Positions 24,720 to 32,126 of a DNA stretch of 35,536 nt are shown here, piece by piece (position 1 is the first letter of the stretch; every line of letters begins with the position of its first letter). A program made the translations under genes and the position numbers. The notes under the pieces were generated by a model. That model did not search any database, was not told where the DNA came from, and worked only from the letters and a program-made list of their open reading frames with translations. This DNA is from Fuerstiella sp. (GTDB lineage Bacteria; Planctomycetota; Planctomycetia; Planctomycetales; Planctomycetaceae). The stretch covers positions 1 to 35,536 of the forward strand of contig JABABI010000073.1 in NCBI GenBank assembly GCA_014238335.1. The letters run 5' to 3'.

Positions 24720-25418
24720 TCACTCTGCATCCAGCGGCATGTCGAGCGATCGCCACAGGTACCAGGACGCTGCACTTCGATACGGCGCCCAGTTTTCTGC
24801 AATTCCTTCAAGCTCTTCCCTCGGCGGTTTGACACCGAGCCCATACAGTCGCCGAATCGCATTTTTTAGACCCAAATCGTCCGGTGCGAAGATGTCGGGA
24901 CGGCCAAGGCCTGACAGCAGGAACATCTGAGCCGTCCAGCGACCAACACCTTTGACCGCTGTCAGTTCCGTAATTACTGCTTCGTCAGGAATCCTTGCCA
25001 GACGACGAAAGTTGACAGTGCCGGCCAGCACATGGCTGGTCAGATTACGAAGATACCCACGTTTTTGCAGAGAGATCCCGACTGCCTGCAGCTGCTCATC
25101 CGACAACCGATCGATGCCGACCGCGGAAATTCTTCCGCCGGGGAGCAACCGTTGCAGGCGACGTCGAATCGTCCGCGCCGCCTGCACGGAAATCTGCTGG
25201 GACAGGATCGAACGGGCCAATACGTCGAATCTTCCCCCACGTCGCGTCAGCTGACATTGACCGACTCTGCGAATCACAGCGGCCATCGTGGAGTCACGGC
25301 CACGCAGGTGGTGAATCGCTGCTGCGTGTGGCTGAAGGTTTCGAGAACCGCGGTTACTGATTATCCTTCCGGGACTGCGATCATCCACAACGTCTTTGGA
25401 GCCATATTGTGCGACCAT
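24720..25418 (-). CDS. DNA-3-methyladenine glycosylase II-like (AlkA/HhH-GPD)
   Basis: Base-excision-repair glycosylase removing alkylated purines. Seen: FDVLARSILSQQISVQAARTI (substrate-pocket helices), the helix-hairpin-helix LTAVKGVGRWTAQMFLL, and the catalytic aspartate in FAPDDLGLKNAI, the same place as Asp238 of E. coli AlkA. It lacks the extra N-terminal domain of E. coli AlkA, like the short bacterial forms. From the ATG at 25418 it has 232 residues, but the first ~30 look unlike the family, and that start overlaps the start of the divergent sulfatase by 10 bases; a later non-ATG start is plausible. Confidence 0.88.
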   Translation of the reverse strand: MVAQYGSKDVVDDRSPGRIISNRGSRNLQPHAAAIHHLRGRDSTMAAVIRRVGQCQLTRRGGRFDVLARSILSQQISVQAARTIRRRLQRLLPGGRISAVGIDRLSDEQLQAVGISLQKRGYLRNLTSHVLAGTVNFRRLARIPDEAVITELTAVKGVGRWTAQMFLLSGLGRPDIFAPDDLGLKNAIRRLYGLGVKPPREELEGIAENWAPYRSAASWYLWRSLDMPLDAE

Positions 25419-26758
25419 TTCTGTTTGCTTTCCTGCTGCTTCCCGGTCTTCAAAAGATTCTACTGGCCACCGAGTCGGACCGTCCCAACATACTCGTGAT
25501 CCTGGCCGACGATCTGGGCTACGGAGACCTGGCTTGTCGTGGTGCGCAGGACATGCGGACGCCCAACCTTGACGGACTGTTTGCTCAGGGCATGGAGTTT
25601 ACAAACTTCTATGCCAATTGTCCGGTTTGTTCGCCAACACGAGCTGCGCTGCTGAGCGGTCGGTATCAGGAAATGGTCGGCGTTCCGGGGGTGATTCGCA
25701 CAAATTCTGAGAACAACTGGGGATACCTGGCCCCTCAGGCGACACTGCTGCCGAAGATCGCTCAGGACAGCGGATATCACACCGCGATTGTGGGAAAGTG
25801 GCACCTTGGCCTGAAGTCACCGAATACGCCGATGGAGCGTGGTTTCGATCACCTGCGCGGATTCCTGGGCGACATGATGGACGACTATTACAACCACCGC
25901 CGCCACGGCAACAATTACATGTATCACGACAGAAATGAAATCGACCCGGAGGGTCACGCCACCGATCTGTTCAGCCAATGGTCGATCGACTACCTGAACA
26001 GCCGAAAGGGAAAAGAAGAACCGTTCCTGCTGTATCTGGCTTACAATGCGCCTCACACGCCCATTCAACCGCCTGAATACTGGGAGCAGAAAGTACTGCA
26101 GCGAGAATCGGTCATCGACCCGCAGCGGGCAAAACTTGTAGCATTGATTGAGCACATGGACGATGGAATCGGTAAGGTCCTGTCCGCTCTAAAGCAAAAC
26201 GGTCAGTCAGAAAACACGATTGTTGTTTTCACTTCCGACAACGGTGGCCAGCTTAGCGTAGGCGCCAACAACGGTCGGCTCCGCGACGGAAAACAGAGTG
26301 TTTATCAGGGGGGGCTGAAGGTTCCGACGACCGTTGTCTGGGCCGGGAAGATTGCGGCGGGTACGCGAACGACCTTCACGGCGATGTCGATGGACATCCT
26401 GCCAACGATGTTTCAGGCCGCCGGCATTGCCGTTAAGCATCCGATGGATGGTCGCAGTTTTCTGCCTGTGCTAATTGGAAGAAAGCAGGAACCGCTGCGA
26501 ACACAAATGTTCTTTTGCCGTCGAGAAGGCGGTTTGCGCTACGGCGGAAAGACGATTGAGGCGGTCATCAGTTTTCCCTGGAAGTTGCTGCACAACTCAC
26601 CGTGGGAGCCTCTGGAACTCTATAATCTGCAGACTGATCCGCAGGAGAAGAATAATCTTGCCGACACGAACAGGGGGATGGTCAACAAACTGAATGCTGC
26701 CATGAGACTGCAGCTGCAGAAAGGCGGGGCGGTTCCGTGGCAACGAAAGATTGATTGA
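25409..26758 (+). CDS. Secreted sulfatase, formylglycine type
   Basis: Sulfate-ester hydrolase of the arylsulfatase family, 449 residues. The start is a GTG at 25409 with GGAG 8 bases upstream, followed by a short signal peptide (FLFAFLLLPGLQKILLA). Seen: NILVILADDLGYGD (metal ligands), the catalytic motif CSPTR with Cys74 (canonical C-x-P-x-R, then AALLSGRY), GKWHLG, YNAPHTPIQPP and FTSDNGGQ for the remaining metal and sulfate contacts, and a C-terminal LYNLQTDPQEKNNLAD cap. Acts on sulfated polysaccharide or other sulfate esters in the periplasm. It stands alone; the gene before it is divergent and the one after is convergent. Confidence 0.95.
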   Translation: MRPFLFAFLLLPGLQKILLATESDRPNILVILADDLGYGDLACRGAQDMRTPNLDGLFAQGMEFTNFYANCPVCSPTRAALLSGRYQEMVGVPGVIRTNSENNWGYLAPQATLLPKIAQDSGYHTAIVGKWHLGLKSPNTPMERGFDHLRGFLGDMMDDYYNHRRHGNNYMYHDRNEIDPEGHATDLFSQWSIDYLNSRKGKEEPFLLYLAYNAPHTPIQPPEYWEQKVLQRESVIDPQRAKLVALIEHMDDGIGKVLSALKQNGQSENTIVVFTSDNGGQLSVGANNGRLRDGKQSVYQGGLKVPTTVVWAGKIAAGTRTTFTAMSMDILPTMFQAAGIAVKHPMDGRSFLPVLIGRKQEPLRTQMFFCRREGGLRYGGKTIEAVISFPWKLLHNSPWEPLELYNLQTDPQEKNNLADTNRGMVNKLNAAMRLQLQKGGAVPWQRKID

Positions 26759-26773
26759 CTGTTGTCGAATTGC

Positions 26774-26808
26774 CACCCGCGTTCAGGAGGGCACTGCTAT
26801 GGCGGGTG
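26774..26808. terminator. Inverted repeat between convergent genes
   Basis: cacccgc (26774-26780) pairs perfectly with gcgggtg (26802-26808) across a 21-base loop, 16 bases after the sulfatase stop (26758) and before the stop of the leftward membrane protein (26927). No T-run; a weak terminator at most. Confidence 0.25.
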
Positions 26809-26926
26809 CACCGTCGTTGACTGCTCCAACAGCGCACCTCGCTGATTCATGGTAAGAAAAATACTCTGCGGCCCGCTATGTGTGCTTCCCACGGGCCCAA
26901 CGAGTAGCCTGTTTGCGAAAACCGGG

Positions 26927-27841
26927 CTAACGCCCCCCGAACACCAATTCGAGTTTTTGCTTTTCGCGCAGCCGGCGGGAACGAATCTCAATGGTGTCTC
27001 GCACGAGCTTCTGTGCGCCTGGTACCTGGACTCCCAGTTGAATCTTGTTCGCCCGCACCTTAATCGTTTCACTGCCGGTCTGGATTCGATGCTTTACGTT
27101 CTCGTCTGTGTAAAATGACGAGTTTTTCTGATTGGAGTCGAACGGGATAGACTGGCCGTACCCATCGGTGCCTCGAACCGTTCCGCTTAGATCGTTGATT
27201 CGGTAGCCCTTAACACCCTTCGGTAACCGTACTTCAATAATGATCAAATACGGTCTGCCGACTTCGGGGATCTCGGGTTCTGTCCAGGCCGTAAAACTAC
27301 CTTTGGTAACTGCCAGCCCGGATTTCGGAAGCTTAAAAAGAAAGCCGCCACTGCCCGTGTCGTCGTTCTCATCCTTCGCACTCAGCATCGATGGCATCAT
27401 ATCCGCAACCGTGGTGTCGATCAGTCCGTTCTCGACGGCCTTCAGGTTGCTGGAGATTCGTTCGATATTGGACTGACCATCACTCGTGCCCATGGTGAGG
27501 TCCGGGACAGTTTCGAGTTTGGCGTTCTCATCCTGCACTGTCATATCGTCCAGGCTTGCACGGATCACAATTGAGGCATCGTCGTCAAGCAGATCCGGAC
27601 CCAGCATCAGAAAAACGACCGCTGCGGTGACGTAGGCCACCACATGGAGCAGCACGGACAGATAATAGCCAAACGCGACCGTCCCCGTCAGATCGGACAG
27701 ACGGGGGCCGAATCCCTCTGGATCAGATTCCGGGATGACGTCTCCGTCATTGGCTTTTTCAACAGTTGGGACACCTGGATCCAATTCATCCACCGCTCGG
27801 CGCTCGTCAGCAATGGTAAGATTGGAGTGTACAGATGACAT
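26927..27841 (-). CDS. Single-pass membrane protein of unknown function
   Basis: Not recognised as a named family; it resembles planctomycete-only hypothetical proteins. Start at the ATG at 27841 (304 residues); the frame is open to 27943 but that extension is Cys/Arg-rich and unconvincing. An acidic N-terminal cytosolic tail (1-50) is followed by one membrane helix at about 54-80 (GTVAFGYYLSVLLHVVAYVTAAVVFLML). An outside part follows: a variable acidic stretch (85-165), then a beta-rich domain from about 170 to the end with GFLFKLPKSGLAVTKGSFTA, YLIIIEVRLPKGVKGYRIND and GTDGYGQSIPFD. The basic C-terminus (RSRRLREKQK) follows. It faces a sulfatase and is divergent from the MMPL exporter, so it may share its regulation. 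Confidence 0.75.
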   Translation of the reverse strand: MSSVHSNLTIADERRAVDELDPGVPTVEKANDGDVIPESDPEGFGPRLSDLTGTVAFGYYLSVLLHVVAYVTAAVVFLMLGPDLLDDDASIVIRASLDDMTVQDENAKLETVPDLTMGTSDGQSNIERISSNLKAVENGLIDTTVADMMPSMLSAKDENDDTGSGGFLFKLPKSGLAVTKGSFTAWTEPEIPEVGRPYLIIIEVRLPKGVKGYRINDLSGTVRGTDGYGQSIPFDSNQKNSSFYTDENVKHRIQTGSETIKVRANKIQLGVQVPGAQKLVRDTIEIRSRRLREKQKLELVFGGR

Positions 27842-28314
27842 GCTAAACGCCTGAATCCGGAACCGACCTTTTCTGCTTCGGCAGCAACGAAGGCCTGGCT
27901 CGATTGTGTTTGCTAATTGATTGTAACGGCACTGATCGTGCAAAGTCGACCGGCGTTGTCCGGAGGCGGCAACCGCGATTTTTTCATAGCGTGCGAATCC
28001 GGCCGGGTTTGCGAGTACATCGCGGCTTCCCGCGAGCGCCCCGAAATAGCAACAGAACGCTCGCCTAACTGCACTTTGGTATGATTGCTTAGTGAAAACA
28101 CGGCTGAAATTGGGCCATTAAGACAGCCATAAGCCCCCGAACTGCGTAAACGGGTTTATCCAAGAAGTTCGTGTGACTGTTTCCCGTCCTTTTCGAAGTG
28201 TACGAAACTCAATATCCCGGCACTCGTTTTGATGACCTCGCATTGCCATCCGGCTAGTATTCGCCCAGAATTCGCATCGGAATAGGTTTACCAGTTATCA
28301 AGGCGCAATACTTC
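27842..28314. promoter_or_regulatory. Divergent intergenic region, membrane protein / MMPL exporter
   Basis: 473 bases with no convincing gene. Contains an imperfect 20-base palindrome gcgaatccgg/ccgggtttgc (27993-28012, 8 of 10 pairs plus G-T), and 8 bases on a perfect 6-bp hairpin tcgcgg (28020-28025) / ccgcga (28030-28035) with loop cttc. Either could be an operator or leader structure. No -35/-10 pair could be assigned with confidence. Confidence 0.4.
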
Positions 28315-31170
28315 GTGACCGAATCAGGGAAGACGCCAATTCTGCAGAGAAGGGATCGCTGGGGACACGGTGTTTCTTTGTGGATCGTTGCGGTCGTCGT
28401 ATTTTTGCTGCCTTTGATGGTCTGGTCACTGCGGGGTCTACGACTTCACAACGACGTCGCCGGTTGGCTGCCGAAAGACGATCCCCAGGCTCGGATCCTT
28501 GCCTGGTACGAGGGGTTGTTTCCTTCGAAAGACCGCATCCTGGTTTCTTGGGACGATGCGTCTCTGACCGACCCCCGGCTGCAGCGATTAAAAGAGCGAC
28601 TGGAAGGGATGCCCACGGTAGGTGGCGGTGTTGAAGGCGGTTCGCCTTACGTCAGTGAAGTCTCTCTGCCGTCCGATGTGCTGATTCGAATGCTGGGGAA
28701 AGATATTCCTTTAGCAGATGCTCTGGACCGGATCGACGGCGTTTTGTCGGGACGCGGACCGCTGAAGATTCGATTTACGGACGCCGGACGCAGTCGCGGC
28801 GATTATATGGGAAAGGAGATTCTGCGGCTGGCCAAAGTAAAGTTTGGTTTGCACCCGGCCGTTGTGCAATCGGAGCTGCCGTTGCCGTCTTCTGATGGAA
28901 TATCACTGGAAGACACGGGTGCCTGGCGACTGCATGAGGAACTGACGGCATATGTGCAGAACCAGCCGCTGTACGACCTGCAGTTGTCGTGGCCGGGCAT
29001 GCATTCCGAAACCGGACAGCTTGATACTTTCTGCGCTGCTTTGGCGGCTATGAAAGCTCTGGGTTCGGGGTCTCAGACTGCAGGGAAACCGTGTGTGGAA
29101 GAGTGTTTTGTCACGCCAGGATCGCTGGCGGCAGTTTCAGTGTCGCTTTCCGAGGCGGGGGTTGCGGATAAAAAAGCTGCAGTTGCTGCTGTCAGACGTG
29201 CCGTGGAATCAATTGGCGTCCCTGCTGGCACAGTGCGACTGGGAGGGCAGCCGGTTGTCAACGTGGCCTTGAATAAGGCGGTTGCAGATGCCGCGTGGAA
29301 TCGCGACCAGCCCGCGTGGAATCTCCCCAAAAGTTCACCCATTGCACTCTCTGCACTGGTCAGTATTTTGCTGTCCTTTGTTATGTTGCGTAGTTTTCGC
29401 CTCGCGACTCTCGTCCAGTTGGTCTCATTCCTGACAGTCATCATTGCGGTGGCGGTGGTTCCGCTGACCGGCACCAGTATGAACATGGTGCTGATCGTGA
29501 TGCCGACGCTGCTGATTGTGCTCACGACGTCCGCAGCCATTCACCTTGCCAATTACTGGAAGCATTCCGGCGATTCCGATCCCGGCCAGTCAGTGTTCCA
29601 CGCCGCAGAAACGGCGTGGCTGCCATGTGCCCTGGCCAGCGGAACCACGGCTATCGGACTTGCATCTCTGCTGGCCAGCAACCTTGTACCTGTCCGTGAC
29701 TTTGGGATTTACTCGGCGATTGGTTGCGTGATTTCCTTTGTGATTGTGCTGTACGTGTTGCCGTCATTGATGCTGTACTGGCCTAAATCTCCACCCCCCG
29801 CCGCCGAACTCGAGACCGGACACTGGAATCGTTTCGGAATGTGGATTGCGCAGCAGCGGTATTTGGTGTCGACGATTTGCGTCGGGGCGACCGTGGCGGC
29901 CGGATGGGGGCTGCGGTATTTCGACACGGAAACGAAGGTCATTCGCTACTTTCCGACGGACTCACAGCTTGTTCAGGACTACTTTTTTCTTGAGGACAAA
30001 CTGTCTGGCGTGATTTCGATAGACACGATCGTCAAGTTTGATGAAGAGACTCGACAGACAATGCCGTTCCTCGAAAGAGCTCGTCTGGTCATGGCTCTGC
30101 AGCAGGATGTTCGCCAACACCCGGAAATCAGCGGCGTCCTTTCACTGGCCTCCTTCCTGGATCTGCGAGAAGCCGACACCACGGGCATGTCGAAGGCGAA
30201 GAGGTTTATGCTCAATCGAACTCAAAGTGCGTTTGAGGATAAAATCCACAGACTGGTGAAGTCCGAGGGCCGGGATAATGACGAGATTGCTTCGTTATTG
30301 GCGCTGCCGGACTACTCCACGGATTGGCTCGAAGACGGTGACGAATTACTGAATCGAAAGGGGGATGAAGTCTGGCGCATCACGGCTCAGACGTCGGCGC
30401 TGTCCAGTGTGGATTTGGAAGTGTTGACCAAAGAGATCGATACCATTGCCGGAAGTCATCTGTCACAGGTTGGCAGTCCGTACACCGGTCATGTCGTGAC
30501 GGGCCTGATTCCCGTTTTTCTGCGCACGCAGCAGGCCGTGCTGGAAAGTCTGATTCGCAGCTTCGGAATGGCGTTTGTCATTATTGCGATCGTGATGATG
30601 GTCGTTCTCCGCAGTCCCATGGCGGGGATCTTCACCATGCTGCCGAACCTGATGCCGGTCGTCCTGGTGTTCGGACTACTCTCCTGGATGCGTCTCCGGG
30701 TTGACATCGGCACGATGATTACGGCGTCTGTTGCCCTTGGCATCGCAGTCGACGGTACGCTGCATCTGTTAACCTGGTTTCAGCAACTCGTGCGGCAGGG
30801 CATGCCCATCGATCGTGCTGTTGGCAAAGCTTTGGAACACTGCGGGCCGGCAATGTGGCAAACCAGTGCTGCCGTCGGACTCGGAATGCTGGCTCTGTTG
30901 CCCGCTGACTTGCTGCTGGTCAGTCGTTTTGGGTGGATTATGGCAGCCCTGATTATTGCAGCTCTTATTGCCGACGTAATTTTTCTGCCCGCACTTCTCG
31001 CTGGTCGGCTTGGACGTCTGATTCAACGAGCGACCTGTGGACAGAATTCCCCGGCAGCTGAAATTACTCCGGATGTTGAGATATCGGCCGCTCTTGAAAA
31101 ATCGCACGACACCACGGGGAATACCGGTGATGATGAAATGCCGATGTCTACGTTAAGAGACGTCAGCTGA
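28315..31170 (+). CDS. MMPL/RND-superfamily exporter
   Basis: Proton-driven inner-membrane exporter, 951 residues, start GTG at 28315. Two repeats typical of the RND/MMPL fold: a first helix at about 20-40, a large periplasmic loop (40-340), a block of helices (340-490) including MNMVLIVMPTLLIVLTTSAAIHLANYW and TTAIGLASLLASNLVPVRDFGIYSA; then a helix near 515, a second periplasmic loop (535-745) and the last block (745-905) with ITASVALGIAVDGTLHLLTWF, whose buried Asp is the usual proton-relay position. The C-terminal ~45 residues are a polar tail. Relatives export lipids or hydrophobic compounds (for example HpnN and MmpL proteins). A TolC-like gene follows 1 kb downstream on the same strand, a natural partner. 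Confidence 0.9.
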   Translation: MTESGKTPILQRRDRWGHGVSLWIVAVVVFLLPLMVWSLRGLRLHNDVAGWLPKDDPQARILAWYEGLFPSKDRILVSWDDASLTDPRLQRLKERLEGMPTVGGGVEGGSPYVSEVSLPSDVLIRMLGKDIPLADALDRIDGVLSGRGPLKIRFTDAGRSRGDYMGKEILRLAKVKFGLHPAVVQSELPLPSSDGISLEDTGAWRLHEELTAYVQNQPLYDLQLSWPGMHSETGQLDTFCAALAAMKALGSGSQTAGKPCVEECFVTPGSLAAVSVSLSEAGVADKKAAVAAVRRAVESIGVPAGTVRLGGQPVVNVALNKAVADAAWNRDQPAWNLPKSSPIALSALVSILLSFVMLRSFRLATLVQLVSFLTVIIAVAVVPLTGTSMNMVLIVMPTLLIVLTTSAAIHLANYWKHSGDSDPGQSVFHAAETAWLPCALASGTTAIGLASLLASNLVPVRDFGIYSAIGCVISFVIVLYVLPSLMLYWPKSPPPAAELETGHWNRFGMWIAQQRYLVSTICVGATVAAGWGLRYFDTETKVIRYFPTDSQLVQDYFFLEDKLSGVISIDTIVKFDEETRQTMPFLERARLVMALQQDVRQHPEISGVLSLASFLDLREADTTGMSKAKRFMLNRTQSAFEDKIHRLVKSEGRDNDEIASLLALPDYSTDWLEDGDELLNRKGDEVWRITAQTSALSSVDLEVLTKEIDTIAGSHLSQVGSPYTGHVVTGLIPVFLRTQQAVLESLIRSFGMAFVIIAIVMMVVLRSPMAGIFTMLPNLMPVVLVFGLLSWMRLRVDIGTMITASVALGIAVDGTLHLLTWFQQLVRQGMPIDRAVGKALEHCGPAMWQTSAAVGLGMLALLPADLLLVSRFGWIMAALIIAALIADVIFLPALLAGRLGRLIQRATCGQNSPAAEITPDVEISAALEKSHDTTGNTGDDEMPMSTLRDVS

Positions 31171-31327
31171 CACGGACAGACGCGCGTGCGGCCTGTCTGC
31201 CGGAAATCGTTGACTTCGAAGTGATCCGCCGCTTGAAATTTCGTGGTTGCTTCCTACAGTTTGCCGTGTTCGGTCGTTTTGTTGCGTCCGCTGTTCTCAC
31301 TGAGCCGTCCGAGGTGTCGAATCTGCA

Positions 31328-31675
31328 ATGGTGAATGAATACGTTGAGCCGCTGGGACTGCGGATTCTGATTCGCAAAGACGAAGCTCGTCAGCAGACTC
31401 GAGGCGGAATTGTCCTGCCCGACACTTCGGAGATCCCCACAATCACAGGGCGTGTGGTCGAAGTCAGCGTGCAGATCGATCGCGACGAAGACTTTCCCAT
31501 TCGAAAATACGACAAAGTTCTGTTTCACCCGAAGACCGCGATTCCGGTCGATTTTGAATCGGATAATCTGCTGTACGTGGTGCCTGTCGAGGACATCGTG
31601 GCTGTCTTCCGGAAACCACCGAAGGGCAGTTCCCGAGTGGAATCTTTGTCTGACGCGAATGACGAAGATGAATAG
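31328..31675 (+). CDS. GroES-like co-chaperonin (Cpn10 family), orphan
   Basis: A 115-residue protein with the Cpn10 fold: VEPLGLRILIRKDEARQQTRGGIVLPDT contains the mobile-loop GGIVL (residues 26-30) that binds GroEL, followed by GRVVEVSVQI and KYDKVLFHPKTAIPVDFESDNLLYVVPVEDIVAVF, the core strands to the C-terminal motif. The C-terminal tail beyond residue 97 is an acidic Ser/Asp/Glu stretch absent from standard GroES. No groEL gene lies in the window. It sits 157 bases after the MMPL gene and 42 before the Mpo1-like gene. Confidence 0.85.
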   Translation: MVNEYVEPLGLRILIRKDEARQQTRGGIVLPDTSEIPTITGRVVEVSVQIDRDEDFPIRKYDKVLFHPKTAIPVDFESDNLLYVVPVEDIVAVFRKPPKGSSRVESLSDANDEDE

Positions 31676-31717
31676 TGGTGGGCTCTGAACCTGAGCCAAT
31701 CCTTTCGAGAAGTCTGA

Positions 31718-32038
31718 ATGATTCGACGGTTTCTGGATAACTACCTGCCACGTCACCGCAATCGGATTAATCAGGCGCTGCACCTTGTGGGTGTACCTCT
31801 GTCATTTATCGTCGCTCCGGTGGCCGCGATTGCCGGTGCCGACTGGTATTGGCATGCCGGTTGTTTCGTTCTGGGCTACCTTTTGCAATTTGCCGGTCAT
31901 GCCGTTGAAGGCAATGATGCTGGTGAGGTTGTCTTTTTGAAGAAGAAGCTTGGTCTGTCCTATAACGAGTATGCTTCAGGAACCTCTTCTTCAAGTAACG
32001 CAGATTCGTCCGACGATACGACTTCTGCCCGCAACTGA
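31718..32038 (+). CDS. Mpo1-like (DUF962) membrane protein
   Basis: A 106-residue protein matching the Mpo1/YGL010w-like family. Seen: YLPRHRNRINQALHLVGVPLS with the conserved His residues and Asn; one or two hydrophobic segments (about 27-42 and 47-62); and GYLLQFAGHAVEGNDAGEVVF, the family's second His motif. Yeast Mpo1 is an iron-dependent dioxygenase that shortens 2-hydroxy fatty acids; bacterial members are less studied. It is shorter than yeast Mpo1, and the C-terminal 20 residues are Ser/Asp-rich. It lies between the GroES-like and TolC-like genes, probably co-transcribed. Confidence 0.85.
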   Translation: MIRRFLDNYLPRHRNRINQALHLVGVPLSFIVAPVAAIAGADWYWHAGCFVLGYLLQFAGHAVEGNDAGEVVFLKKKLGLSYNEYASGTSSSSNADSSDDTTSARN

Positions 32039-32126
32039 CTGATGTGCCGTTTGCACTGAATGCAGTAGTTGTGCCGCTGGATCCAGGCTCTGGTTCCGCA
32101 ACTTACTATTGAGACAGGGAAGTCTC

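Noticed and set aside
27966..27986. gcgg-caa-ccgc stem followed by a T-run on the plus strand
   Set aside because: Looks like a tiny terminator, but the stem is only 4 bp and no plus-strand gene lies upstream.
31163..31783. 206-codon open frame on the minus strand
   Set aside because: Antisense to the GroES-like gene, which has a clear Cpn10 pattern.
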